A stretch of DNA of 64,000 nucleotides. Source: Effrenium voratum. Taxonomy: Eukaryota > Sar > Dinophyceae > Suessiales > Symbiodiniaceae. The notes beneath the pieces were generated by a model. That model had not been told where the DNA came from. It made no database searches and saw nothing but the letters and a program-made list of their open reading frames with translations. Positions 1 to 11,768 of the stretch are shown piece by piece. Location of the stretch: the NCBI GenBank assembly GCA_963377175.1, contig CAUJNA010003288.1, positions 538,501 to 602,500 of the forward strand, given 5' to 3'. The position numbers were made by a program, and so were the translations under genes. Position 1 is the first letter of the stretch, and each line of letters starts with the position of its first letter.

Positions 1-157
1 CTGGAGCCGTGAGACCATCTAACCATTTTTTAGATCCAGCCTTTCACGAACCTCGAAGCCTTCCCTGAAAAAGCATGCATCCACCGGAGCATGGTTGAAC
101 GGTTGGACACCTTTACTGTTCAGTCCAGTGAGAGGAACGAACTCACCACCTGGGCAG

Positions 158-244
158 CAGTCGTTTGGCCTTGAACTTGGCGGGGCAAAAGCTAGAGCAA
201 CAGGGCGGCAGTGCCATTGCCGCCGGATTGAACTGTGGCTGCAA
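158..244 (+). CDS. Candidate exon, unknown protein
   Basis: After the AG at 156-157 the frame reads SRLALNLAGQKLEQQ followed by an Ala/Gly-rich stretch. It ends at a canonical GTGAGC donor at 245. The composition looks like protein, but a second frame just upstream (ERNELTTWA) is also open, so the start is unsure. No family recognised and no link to a downstream exon shown. Confidence 0.35.
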
Positions 245-2815
245 GTGAGCTCTTGCAGAAGCAAGCATCCAATGTGTGAGGCCAAGAGGACGACAATGAC
301 GACCCTCAAGAATATTACAGCCTTTTAGGCTTCGACCATTTGATTCTTGCTTGATGTTGAGGAAGAAACACGCTGTGAATCTGTAATTCTAGGCTATCAC
401 TCATCACAGCGCACGGCTCAGGCAGATTGCAATGTTGGAGCCACACACGGCAGATTCGATGCCTGAGAGCAGAAGCTATACCCCGGCTTGTCCCCGTCAG
501 GAGATGTTCTGCAGATCCGCAGCATCAAGGACAACTGGGCCTATGCCACTCTCCTGAAGGAGGGGTGAATCTCTATCCGTTGATCCGGGACTTGGCGTTA
601 TGGCACGACGGAAGCCCCTGCACAGCAAAATTCTGAGTCAAACGCATTCATGGCGACTTCGCCATAAATTTGATTACGTACAACTTGTTTGTAAGCTTGA
701 GGTGTTGCTTGTGTTTGATAGAAGTACAGGCATTCAATATTTAAGCACAAGTTTGTGCATTGTCGGTGTTCCATGTTTTGGTTGCGTTCTGTTTGGAACT
801 TAGTCCATGTTAGATGTTGCCTGCATACAGCCACAAACTTAGGCGTGTGCCAGTCCCAGCGTCACACGCACACGGCCATCACCAAATTGCTTGGCAAGGA
901 TGTGAAAAATAGATGGGTGTGCTTTCCATCATTTGAGCAGTCAGCCTCATGTATGCTAGGCTGCTTAGAATGGGTGGATGTTGGCTGGCTGGCTTAGTGG
1001 TTGCCGGGCTGCACTTGCTGGATGGCATGCTGGCGAGCAGCGCAGGCTGGCGGGCTGGCTAGCTAGAGTCTATCTTGCGCAAAATACCGCTGCTGTAAGT
1101 TGCTACTACTACTGTTTCATCCATGGTCATGGAACCGCAACAGTATGTTGTTGTCTTTTGTTTCTAGTCTATGCTAGCAGAATCCCTTGGTGGTTTCATT
1201 GTTCCCCAAGTGCACTGCCAGAAGACAAGCTGTTTGTGGGGCGATCTCCCTCATGTGGCAGGGGGGCACTAGCAATCCCATGCTAGTGTAGACTTACAGT
1301 TTTCGGGCGGGGGTGCGTGATCGACAAAGCATCGAGATTGGCGAGAAACACGCGGTTGATGCGAGCTCAGTGAGGGAGGGGCACTTACTTACTTTACAAA
1401 ACTGGAATCTTGCACCCTTATAAGTTTCATGTTTGTGGTTGCGATGATTGTCCGGACACAAATGCGAGCATGGCATGAACAGAAAACCTCCTGATGGTGC
1501 CAAAGACCCAGTGAATCAGGAACGGCCAGCTGACATGGCACCCTGCGCTTGAGGGGGACATTCTTTTGGCAATGACCTGTTCGGGCCTATAGACCCCTCA
1601 GTCTGTGCAGATTTCATGTTTGCAAAGCTGCCTGCTTGCACATTGTTCTATCTTGGTGAGTGCTCTCTCACGTTGGTTCCACATCTATGAACGAAAGTGT
1701 ACTGACACCATCGCCGCTGAATTTTCATTGTGTTGGCTGGTGGTGGTGCTGGTGCTGGTGCTGGTGCTGGTTCTGGTGGTGGTGGTGGTGGTGGTGGTGG
1801 CTGGTGGCGGTGGCGGTGGTGGTGGTGGTGATCGTGGTAGTAGGTGTTGGTTGCGTGCCAATCATGTGCCTACACGAGTTCAAGCTTGCTTGCACTCATG
1901 TACAGAAGCATATCGAACATCAAGCCAGGACTCCTTAGCAGTCGCCTCGGGACCTAGCAACTCAACACAACTTGAGGCACAGGGCATTGCGCGGTTGGAG
2001 AGTTGAGTTGGCGGAGAGCTCTCTAGTTGTTTAGTTGGGAACTTGACAATTGCAGAGGGAAACCTCAACCACTGTTCCAGCTGCCTTTTTCTTCCTTGGT
2101 GCAGGCACTGGAATGTATTGGTGCTGCAGAGCATCTGCTCAGTCGATCCTCCTTTATTCATTGAACATAGTGTTTGTCAGGCCTACACATATTCATATGG
2201 TGTTTGTATTGTTATTTGTGCGTAGGGGTCATACTTTCTTTCTGCCAGTTGTTTACATTCAGCATTCGCCCAAAGGTGCCCGACACGAGGATCTCCTTTT
2301 CATTGTACATTCTCCGAACAGAATATGTACTCGGTTTCATTTGTTTTGGGCCTGCAGTTTCATTTTGTTTTGTTACTTCTTGTTTCGGATGAGCATGATG
2401 AAGAAACAAATGGGAGGCCCAGCCTGATCGTTGGAACTCGGCACCGTCATGGTTCCGCGCCGCTGGGAGACCCTTACTTTAGTTCCTTCGAAGAACTATT
2501 CTACTGGCCAAGCCCCATTTGGAACAAGAAATGGATATTTTAGTTGGAGAAAGTTTGAGAGCATGTTTGAACCAAGACCAGCTTGGCAAACCTGATAGCA
2601 CAGCAAGCCTGCTAGACGTTTTCCTGACAAGGAAGCTTGACCCACCTGTGGCATGTCCTGTCCAGAAGACGCAGCGTTTAACCTGGCAAAGCCATTTTTA
2701 TGGTTGTGCTTTTTGTTGACTTGTCATGGTATGCCACATGGACCTGCCGACACTGTGCCACAACTATTTGTCGCGTGCCATTTTTTTACCATGAAGCTGA
2801 ACATGACATCGCCAG
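245..2815. other. Stretch without a convincing gene
   Basis: About 2.5 kb with no exon I can support. It holds GGCTGGCT-type short repeats near 978-1066 and the GGT/GCT microsatellite at 1738-1830. Open frames over the microsatellite are repeat translations. Confidence 0.5.
1738..1830. repeat. GGT/GCT trinucleotide microsatellite
   Basis: Runs of ggt, gct and gcg units on the + strand give open frames of Val/Leu or Trp/Cys only. Treated as simple repeat, not coding. Confidence 0.9.
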
Positions 2816-2880
2816 AAGTGCCGGCCCAGCGGCTGGATTCCCATGTTCTCCTTCGTGCTGCTGGAGCAGGGCGGCTCAGG
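2816..2880 (+). CDS. Candidate exon, frame ambiguous
   Basis: The AG at 2814-2815 is followed by two protein-like frames: VPAQRLDSHVLLRAAG, or KCRPSGWIPMFSFVLL. A GC dinucleotide at 2881 could be the donor for the first. The phase of neighbours is unknown, so the frame cannot be chosen. Confidence 0.3.
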
Positions 2881-3601
2881 GCACAGCTGGATTTGCCCCT
2901 GAAATGAACCGGAACAAACAATGTATGCATATGTCTTTTCCACCGTGACTGCAGTCCGCACTGGGGTAAGCGCACTCCTGACCGGCGGATTGACCAAGGG
3001 AGTGGAGGATTACATATGCGTGAGATGAAGATGTTTGTTTCACCCTAGGCTGGAGCAAACTTTGCCGTCAGCCGAATATTTGTTTTTCGGGACGCGAGCT
3101 GGCATCTACAACCGGGTCATCACAAGCAGGGGTGATGTTAGCAAATACGCATAACAAGGTGGAATTAACATCAATAGTGCCCTGTATTGGATCAACGCGA
3201 CTATGGCATGCAACCGTGATCTTCACACCGTAGAGGTTCGCTTGCGCCGGCAATAGATGCTGGTGCTCAGAACATATGTGCGTCATCTAGCAACAGGAAG
3301 GCAAGCATGTTGCTCAGCAAGATACTGTAGTTGTGTTTGACCAATACAAAAGCATACGGTCTTTTCTCCCTAATAGGGCAACGATGCCCAAGAAAAGACG
3401 CGCTTGTGGGAACAGTTTCATAGCGCAAGTGCAGTAAACATCCGTTCTCGTTTAATCGTGCCTGAGCTCTTGTTTTGCTCCAGGTTCCGTTTAGTGGAAG
3501 GAACACCGCAACTCAGTAGGCTTTGGAAACAATGTATGTGTTTTTTTCTTGGGAATATGTGGCGGTTCCTGGCACTCGGGTTGGGCAATCCCAAGCTATC
3601 C

Positions 3602-3781
3602 AGGCCGAAGCTCACAGAGCTCTGCGAAGAGGTACGGCAGGACCGAGAGCTGCGCTCTCACATGCAAAACATGTGGCTCGCATTTGGCTTAGATCGGGCC
3701 CCTCACGCGCTTGGAAGGCCATTGTCACCCGCCTTGTTAAAGGGAATTGAAAAAGGTCGCTTGAGAAGTCTAGAGAGTTGA
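3602..3781 (+). CDS. Candidate coding stretch, unknown protein
   Basis: An AG precedes a frame reading RPKLTELCEEVRQDREL and then HMQNMWLAFGLD, ending at a stop at 3779-3781. A GT at 3632 (GAG then GTACGG) could end an earlier, shorter exon. Charged and helical in look; no family recognised. Confidence 0.3.
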   Translation, partial: RPKLTELCEEVRQDRELRSHMQNMWLAFGLDRAPHALGRPLSPALLKGIEKGRLRSLES

Positions 3782-4721
3782 AAGTCATGGCTCACAATGC
3801 CTCACATGAGGGATGTTTCTTTTCGTGCTGTAGCCACGTTGGGAGGTTAATCCATGGTTGGCTTGTGTGCGCGTCAGTGTGTTGAGGAGCTTAGCATAGA
3901 AGCTGCCAGCACCCAAGAGGGAGGTTCAGGCTGCGTCCAGGTTTTGGGGTTGCCTGGACACGGGAAAAGGCATTGATCTGCCCGCATCATATCCACTTTT
4001 GGCTTCCAGACTATGTCCGCTAATCTAGGATCCGGATGCTTAAACTTAAATTTATTTTGGTTCATGCTTCAGCCCTCTTTGGGTGGTCGGCCTCAAGTTT
4101 GACGCTCCCGACACGAGTGATGTGTGGATGTAAATCTGGCAGGTTGGTTTGGGAGCTGTATCGAGAAAGTAATTCTGCATCAAGCAGTTGTGAGCACAAT
4201 GGCATTAAACTGCAAATGTATCGTAGCAAAGCCAAATTTGACTATGCTATGTCTCCCTGCTTAAACTCTGCGCAACGGCGCTTTGACGTCTTGACAGGGG
4301 CTTGGACTTTCCGCGAGCCACAGCAGTCCCCTGGCTGGATTTTGCCAGTTCAAGACGGTTTGCTTTGTTTCTCTTGTATTTGTTCAGGTGAGAAGAGGGT
4401 GCTTTATTGGTTTATTACGTTGCGCAAAATGGTCACCGGGCAAGGCGTCCCTTGATCGGCTTGTATTTCTCAAACCTGTAGCAGTTTTAGTTGTGGATTG
4501 TCTGCCCAGCCAGGGAAGTTCTGAGCAGTAGTAAGTTGGTTTGGGAATATTGCCAGCACAGCCAGGCCTATGAAACATTGGAGAGAAGCGCATCCGATTG
4601 AAAGCGATATATCTAGCATGATGCCAAGCACTGCGCATTATTGCTTTGCTCCGCCAACTTTCTGGGCCCACGCGTGGACGCTTGAATGGCGCAGCAGCTG
4701 ATCACATGGAGCAAAGTTCAG

Positions 4722-4785
4722 AAAAGCCGAACAGCAAGAAGGAAGTTCAACAACCAGCCAGCAAAACACAACCGCACTTGAAGAG
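4722..4785 (+). CDS. Candidate exon, Gln/Thr/Ser-rich
   Basis: After the AG at 4720-4721 the frame with one leading base reads KAEQQEGSSTTSQQ then NTTALEE, ending at a GC donor at 4786. It leaves phase 0, which matches the exon at 7594. Low-complexity linker type; function unknown. Confidence 0.4.
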
Positions 4786-5600
4786 GCCTATGTGGTTTGA
4801 AAGCAGGTTTGGTCTTTGTCAAGCCCTAGTTGCAGCGACGTCCATCGCAAAGCCATTGTCCATGTGCTTCCCCGCCGTATGTGCCTAGGTTGTTTGCAGT
4901 TGTCCCTAGGTCCGGAATCTTCAGGCAGCCGTGCTAGCTTGGGACAAGCCGCCACCAATGCCAGTCACTCGGAGGGTTGAAGAGGAGGGAAGCAGCACAT
5001 GGTCCTCCGATAGGATTGAGCTTCTTGATTAGAACTGTTTCAAGGTTGATGTTGGGCTGATGTCCTTTGCTGCTAAAGGATCACAGGCAGAAGGTATTTT
5101 AATGGTCCAGCACATGGCAACGCCAACCCTTGTTATGGATTGCTAAGATAATAGCATTGCTCAGATTCTGTTTGTATGGTAGCCCCAAGCTGGGCTCAAG
5201 GAGTGTTCCCTCCTAGAGATGACTGCTAGTGGGTGACACTCCGCAAAATCCTTGCAGAGGCTTGTCCGTTGTGTCGTGAGGTGAATTGTTTATCAAGGTC
5301 ACGACGGATTTGTGATCGAACTCTGGAAGCGTGTTGGACCTCTGTTGGTGTTGGTTTGCATTTCTGACAATGAATTGTCGGGATACTGAGAGATTATTGA
5401 CCTGCTATTAACTGCAGACAGGACCTGCACATTGCGCCATCCGTCTCTCAAACACAGCTCCACAGAGTGCATGAAGCAGGAGCCACAGCACAGAGTGTGA
5501 TACCCAAAAAAAACAGGAGCTCAATACTGCTTCGTGTGACTCTTAGCCAGGTTCCCTACGATTGTCTGAGGGTAAGTACGCACATGGCACTACGTATTCC

Positions 5601-5640
5601 AATATATATATATATATTTAAATATATATATATATATATA
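5601..5640. repeat. TA dinucleotide microsatellite
   Basis: Nearly pure alternating TA broken by one TTTAAA in the middle, so the tract is self-complementary. Confidence 0.9.
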
Positions 5641-6119
5641 ACTGTGTTCCCTGGTCTACTCTTTATCGACGTCCCCATTTTGGGATTGATCTCAACGTTC
5701 TTTGATTTGAACATGAGGCACGTTGGATTAACGTGTGTTCCCATCAGCCTGCAAGTTCTTATGTTTCAATGCACATCAAGCAAACAAGCAAGCCGCCAAG
5801 AGCGAGCGATCCTTTTGGAGTTGACTTTCAACAGTCATTGCAACGAACCACGAGTACTGAACGGGCACGGTGCGTAGCGCCTGAGCGCTCGCACGCATGC
5901 CATGCACACCATATCTAGCACCTTTTGTTTGAACCAGACAGTCACCAAACTGAGCATGGCTGCGGATGCGCTGCGATATTTGCAGGCAAGGCATCAGCGG
6001 GTTTGGGCAACAAACGCCACAATCAGCTGTGGCTAATTTGATTGCAAGAGAAAGCCAGTGAAGTTCAATGTGTCATGCAAGAAAGCCAAACAACCCCGAG
6101 AAGCCAATGCGGCTAAGCT

Positions 6120-6285
6120 TGTTGTGTTCGTGTGTGCTTGTGGTTCTGTGTTTGTGTTTGTGTTGTATGTATGTGCGCATATTATTGTTTGTGTGTGTGC
6201 TTGTGCGTGTAATTTGTGTGTGCACGCTTGTGGGTGTGTGTGTGTGCGAGTGCGTGTACGTATTTGTTTGTGTGCTTGCGCGTTT
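6120..6285. repeat. Degenerate GT-rich tract
   Basis: Long run of tgtg/tgcg/tgtt on the + strand giving Cys/Val open frames in two registers. Simple-sequence DNA. Confidence 0.7.
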
Positions 6286-7593
6286 GCATTTAGATCCTTG
6301 TTTCAAGCTGTCCTCTGACCAATGATGCCCCGGATGTGACAAGCAGCGTTGGGAGCCAAATGGCAACCTTTCATGAGGTCAGCTTTTTTTCCAGGCGTTG
6401 ATTGCTTGAAGCGTTCGCCGTGCACTTCTCCGACTGAGATTGGGTTGGCATCGCTGGAGAGCTCGCGTGCTCTAGCAAACACTCGCTGGAATGGTCAGTG
6501 AGCTAGAAGCATTCCAAGTTGAAAGTGTATGCACCTTACAAGCCAGCGACCAGGTGCAAGAAAAGCAGACGAGCAGCAACAAGAAGAATCTGCATCACCC
6601 GTTTGAGGGCCGCAAGATCACCTACAACATATGCAGTTTCAATGGGGACCAAGTCGAGCTATGACGAGTCATGTCAGACAAGTGCAAACAGTTTGGCAAG
6701 CATTGAGGGGAGAAGATACTGGAGAGAACAAGACATGAGGTAGCAAGCGTGTTGCAACTGCAGGAGCAAAGCCGCGAGATGGGCGGAACTCCTTTGGGCG
6801 CCCTGGCCTGCCAGACGAGAGGGTTCACAGACGGGTTCATTTTTTGGGGTATCCCCGTTTGGATGGGTTGAATGCCGGACGCGTTCGTGAGCGAACAGCG
6901 GGTGCAAGTGATCCCTGGTGGGCGTAGGTGATCCATTGGCGGCGGGGGGGGGGGGGGGTGAGCAGACTGGGCCAGCTAAGTGGTCTTCCCCCTTTCTTGT
7001 CCCCCTTTTGCACAGCACATCATGCGCTCAGTGCTGGACGGGTTTGCGCTCTTGCCCACTCTTGACCAAGCACATCTCAGAGCGCTTTGGAAGACCCAAT
7101 GCACAGAGTAGACATGCGCTTTCATCGCAGGCCATGTGAGAATGTAACATTATCTGAATCACTATGTTGATGCAAAGACAGGCCCAACACCTCACAAAAT
7201 TGTTCTATGATCATCGGAACCTCTCCAAAACTACACCGCTTAGCCCAGACAATGCGTCTCAACTACGCAATAGAGTCAAAAGGAGCTCATATCGATGCAG
7301 AGCTGCCCTTGCTTTGAGCATTGTGCATTGCGTACACTTGCAAACGCAATTTGTGCGCACGTAAAATAGTAAAGACACCAGCAGCTCCATTCTGCTGCAC
7401 TGCCTTTGCCTCACAAGCACTTTCCCGCATCGCAATGCGACACCCGCTGCATTCTGGCATCCATGCAAGTTTCAGCAGTACATACGATTTCATCCGGATT
7501 CCACGACTCTCATCATCCTTTGGTCGTCTCTCTTTGTTGTTGAGACATCATTGGAAATCGTCTCCGTGGCACGGATACCTTAGTTTTTGGGAG

Positions 7594-7737
7594 GCTAACA
7601 TTCGCACTCCGAGAGCCCCAAAGTGCGTCCGCGTCCAAGGCCAAGAGTACGAAACTGCGGCTGCTGCTGCAGGGCCCGCCGTGGCTTTGGCCCAGGAGGG
7701 GGAGACTTCCTTGCCAGCGGAAGCAAAGGGGGACATG
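7594..7737 (+). CDS. Candidate exon, unknown protein
   Basis: AG at 7592-7593, GT donor at 7738, 48 whole codons. Reads ANIRTPRAPKCVRVQGQ, an alanine run, and then EGETSLPAEAKGDM. Both ends are phase 0 and match the exon at 7877. It may be the N-terminal part of the JmjC gene or a separate upstream gene. Confidence 0.45.
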
Positions 7738-7876
7738 GTGCAGTACAGCATCTAGCCTCTCGCAACGTGAACTACTTTCAACCGTTTGTCAGACATAGGA
7801 AGGCTCCTTCTGGAACTCTGTTGTCTTCTAAGCTCCAAAGGGGGGAATCACCGCAATTTTGGTGAGCCTGGCGCAG

Positions 7877-7941
7877 GACCCGCAGCCAACGCTGCCTCGG
7901 CTTGAGGAGGACTTGATGAATTCAAAGCGTTCGTCGCAACG
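7877..7941 (+). CDS. Candidate exon, unknown protein
   Basis: AG at 7875-7876, donor GTGACA at 7942. Reads DPQPTLPRLEEDLMNSKRSS. Enters in phase 0 as expected from the exon at 7594. Acidic/basic charged linker; no family. Confidence 0.45.
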
Positions 7942-8244
7942 GTGACATCCAGCTTGCTTGTGCATACAGAACCTGGGCAGAGGGAACTAGCGGATTTGTT
8001 TGGCGTGTTATGCTGCAGGTGCTAAGACAATGTGCATGTCAAGTCTAAATCTTTCTTCCAGTCGGCATTTGCTAGAAGAGTCAGGACAGATACTTGAAAT
8101 GATCACTTGTTGTTCCAGTTGTTACAAATGAACAGTATACAGAAATCAAACTGCATGCAGCCTGCGGAGGCGGCTCTGTTTGGGAGGGTAGGCTCGAGTA
8201 GGCGTTTCTCATAGGCTGTTGTTTCACCTCTCGCGTGTTCTTCT

Positions 8245-8371
8245 CGCGTAGGCATTTCGTGAGCGAAACGTGCTTCAATGCTGTTTTTTTCTCCCAGGGA
8301 TATGGCTTTCGAGTTTCTCGCCTTCCTTCGCTCGTTACTCCGCGTAGGCCCTGCGTGACATTCGCGTAGGC
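8245..8371. repeat. Recurring CGCGTAGGC motif
   Basis: The 9-mer occurs at 8245-8253, 8341-8349 and 8363-8371, with weaker GTAGGC copies around. The reverse strand is open over about 98 codons but has no splice or homology support. Confidence 0.5.
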
Positions 8372-8462
8372 ATTCAAGGCATTTTGAGTACCTAGGCCTT
8401 TCTATCAGTCAGTTCTTTGCGCATCCGGGGAGTTCTATCGTATCCCAGTTCCTTGATCTTCG

Positions 8463-8555
8463 ACTGCACAAGTGTGCTTTGCGTACGAGCTGGAGCTTGA
8501 GCTGGAGCTTTCAAAGTATACTTTGCAGAGCACACTTGAACTGAACTTCTGCCCA
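8463..8555. repeat. Diverged relative of the 61-bp satellite
   Basis: Contains gtgtgctttgcgtac and a doubled gagctggagct, both close to pieces of the satellite unit at 37.3-39.2 kb, in a similar order. Confidence 0.5.
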
Positions 8556-8972
8556 CACACGCACCTGCAAGACAACACGCGCCACCACGTAGGCACCTTT
8601 GCAGCAGCATGTTGTGGTGTAGGCTGCGTTTGTGCGCTTAGTAGTAAGTGTATGGCCCTAAACCACCAAAACAAAACTGCTCAAATGGCATGAGGGTAGC
8701 TCATCACCCACGGATGAAACGGGAAGTGGGGACATCAGTTGAGCTGTTCAATCTGATTTGCCAGCTGCAGAGCTGTGCTTGTGGCTCCCTTGCATAGGGG
8801 ACATTCCGGACCCGGAGGAGGGGCTCTTTGACTTCTGACGCACATTGCAATATTTGCCGGCCGATCCCAACGCCGACATCCGCTGATATCTACTGACCCT
8901 GTTGTGTGAAGGTCGTTTGGTGGGAAGGCAGCATCTAGCGCTCGTGAAACAGTGGGACCAAGATTGGGGTAG

Positions 8973-9100
8973 GAGCTGCGAACGCTGCATGAGCATGCCT
9001 GGACGCAGCTGCATCAGAAAACAGACAGGCCCTTGGCTCCCTGGCGCGAGGCGAGCTTGGAGGATGGTGTGCTGGCAAAATGGAGTTGGACAGCCCTTAG
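8973..9100 (+). CDS. KDM8: KDM8-like exon, N-terminal helical region
   Basis: AG at 8971-8972. Reads ELRTLHEHAWTQLHQ and then PLAPWREASLEDGVL, AKWSWTAL. The W...L...W pattern resembles the start of the TPR-like region of animal JMJD5. A GA donor at 9101 leaves two bases (AG), which the first base of the next exon completes. Homology is weak here and the call rests on position and phase. Confidence 0.6.
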
Positions 9101-10649
9101 GACATCCCAAAAAAGCCCACCTGTACGATCCTGCACGCTACATGTCCTTCCGACGTATTTGGAACTTTGCCAGGCTGCTGCCACATTATTATCGTGAATA
9201 AATGCCTAAAAGGTGCCGGTGACAGGTGTTCGTCATGGTTGTTAAATGGACATTGCATACATGCGCAGTCATGTATTAAGACAACAGAGAGGTGTATGAT
9301 TTTCTGACTAGCATTGGCAGCTTGGAAGCTGTTTGTTTGGGTTAGCAGTCTTGTTTCACAACAGGGGGCCATGAACACGGATGATTGAGCGAAACAAAAG
9401 CTATGGATTGGTGAAAGAGCAGTTCAGGATGTTACTGCATTGTTTGGGTGCCCCAATGTCAAGAGGGGTTTCAGTTCTAAATGCCTGGGAGTTTTGTTGA
9501 GCCGAAACTGCTAGGCATTCAGTTATCATGACAACCTCATTGCACGACATTTATGACATGAATGGCGAAGAGGTCTCGGAGTACCCGTGGAGTTAGACTG
9601 CAATTTGCTTGTGCGCACGCTTTATGAAAAATTGGATGCTAGTCAGATGATGAAAAGTCACGCAAAGTCAGACGTTCGAGTGAGTTTGGCTTCCGACATG
9701 GTTTGGGCTACATTATGTTGATACTAGGTGTTGGTAATGACTCATTCAGATTGTTCAACACATCGGTTGCACTTTTATTTTGTGAGGGCTTCAAGGGTAA
9801 GAAGGTCCTTAACACTCAGGGCCATTAGCCTTGGAATGTTGGACGGGCTATGGAAAACGTGGCTGGTGGGGTGTTTCTTCAATTGGAGACCTTTGAATGA
9901 TTGGTGTCTTCTTTTGTTGATTCCTTCAAGCATCGAAGCAGAGGGTCCCTGCTTTGGGACACATCCAAATGAGATCAATGAGCACCTACAGGCAACGGGC
10001 AAATCAATCTGCACTCCAATTGCTTTGCAAATCATGACATCAACTGACTGTGTTTATTGTGAACAGCCTTGAGTAGAAAAGTTGTTGCTTGCTGCTAGTA
10101 TTGTTTTGCTTTTTGTTCCGCAATGTTCCTGCTTTCAGGCAAGCTGATGTGGACATCACGCAACGGTACTGGCAGGCACTTTGTGTTTGCCTTGGCTTTG
10201 GTAGGTCTTTGCAGTGTCCTGCCTGATGCGCTGCGAGCTGGAAGGTGGGCCGGACTGGAGCCTAAAGTGCCTTCCAGGGATGCCAGCTACAGACCCACCC
10301 GGTCTGCACGGTTGTGGCCATTTGCACATCTTGAGTGCTTGTTTTTAGAATGTCGGGAATCACACTAAATAGCGTCAAATGGCAAATCCGATTGGCATTG
10401 GAAGTGTGGTCTGCTCTTAGGGAAACAGAAGAGTGCCTAGAATGCACCTGGAAGGATTATTGCTGGTCAGATTTGATTGCTTGCAGAGCGGTGGGCCCGG
10501 CTTTCATTTCCCGGCAAAGGGCCAAGGGCCAAGGGTTTGCCATACGGCAGTTTCTCAAAAGCCAGGGGCCGTGTTGAGGCAATCAGGTGGCCAGTCATTC
10601 AAATTCTTGTGTTCTGTTCATGCGAAAATGGCTGAAGCGGTTGAAGCAG

Positions 10650-10813
10650 AGGCCGCGCGGGACGGCCTTTGGAGGCACTGCGCTTGGTAGACCTTGGCCT
10701 GGACCTCAGTCCCGTGCACACAGCACATGGTTCAAGATATGTCGTAGTATGCCCAAGTACCCAGAGCGCCTTGGCTGTGAGCCTTCAGACCTATGCCCAC
10801 CAATACATCGCCG
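10650..10813 (+). CDS. KDM8: KDM8-like exon, helical region
   Basis: AG at 10648-10649. Reads PLEALRLVDLGLDLS, closely matching the EALR..DMGLLMG segment of animal JMJD5, then VVVCPSTQSALAVSLQTYAH. A GC donor at 10814 gives phase 1, which matches the next exon at 11671. A later donor near 10858 is possible. Confidence 0.65.
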
Positions 10814-10945
10814 GCGAATTTAGAAGCCATGCAGAAATTGTGACACCCATCTTACTGGTAGTCATGTTGATGTGCATTCCGTGTACCATGTTATGGAGAT
10901 GATTATGTGCAACACTACTGTTTACCAATTTGTGTATACTAGGCT

Positions 10946-11428
10946 ATGTGTTATTACGAGAGCACCAGGGAACGATTGAGGCTGCACGGATACATAGGAC
11001 ATAATAGCTTGCCAGCGCGCACAGAAAGGCGAGGGATACTCGCCGAATGATTGTGCCCAAGGTCTGATCCTTGGAGGCCCCGAGACCTTTGTGGCGCCCG
11101 GCCTCTTCCAGCACGCTCGGAGCCTCGCCTTTGTGACTCGGCGTGTTGAGGGGCGAAGTGAATACTCTTCGAGTTAGCAGCTGGAGTGTATGTGGGGCGC
11201 TTTCTGTTTTGGCTCGCAGTGCGGCCCAGGAACTCTCTGAGAGTCCCAGTGCCAAGCGTCCGCGACAAGGCGCTGGCAACCTGCAGCCTTGATCCGGAAA
11301 GGTGCCGAGAGGTTCTTGACTTGTAGGTATGTTCCAGCCTAGGCTCCAAGTCCGAACATGGAACATCTCCAAGACGCCACGAACCACATCAGACTAGCAC
11401 CAGACACGTGAAGACATGGTGGCAGCGG
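10946..11428 (+). mobile_element. Possible solo LTR and primer-binding site
   Basis: A GC-richer segment begins TGTG and ends ACA at 11415, directly followed by TGGTGGCAGCGGTG, which starts with the TGG expected of a primer-binding site pairing with a tRNA CCA end. It lies inside an intron. No target duplication or second LTR was found, so this is a weak call. Confidence 0.25.
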
Positions 11429-11670
11429 TGTGCCAGGCCGCCTCTTTGAGGCGGGAACCGAAGTTCTCCCCACGCTGCGACGACGCTGCGCTCAGCGGGA
11501 GGAGGTGGACCTAGAACCCTGAATTAATTTGAAGTGTTTCAAGCGGTTAGCTGGAGCAGAATGTGGCTCTAGGAGACAATGATAGCAATGATATAGCAAT
11601 GATAGCTAATCACCCAATTCTCTACCTAGGGTTCCTTTGAAGGCGAGTTCCGAGTGCTTGGTGGCCTCAG

Positions 11671-11768
11671 GCTTTGTGCCAGCGACTCGAGCCGAGGAGA
11701 CCTTTTTGGTGTCCCACTTCGCGCCAAAGACCCCGCTGATTCTGCGCAAAGGCTGCGCCTGGCCGGCG
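11671..11768 (+). CDS. KDM8: KDM8-like exon, JmjC entry
   Basis: AG at 11669-11670 and canonical donor GTAAGG at 11769. Reads FVPATRAEETFLVSHF then APKTPLILRKGCAWPA. This is the (R)PVIL.G....WP segment that opens the catalytic domain in JMJD5. Long minus-strand open frames here are shadows. Confidence 0.8.

Larger units (their letters stand above)
4786..7593. other. Long stretch without a supported exon
   Basis: Holds a TA microsatellite (5601-5640), a GT-rich tract (about 6120-6285) and a G run (6944-6958). I see no exon I would defend. Confidence 0.5.
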
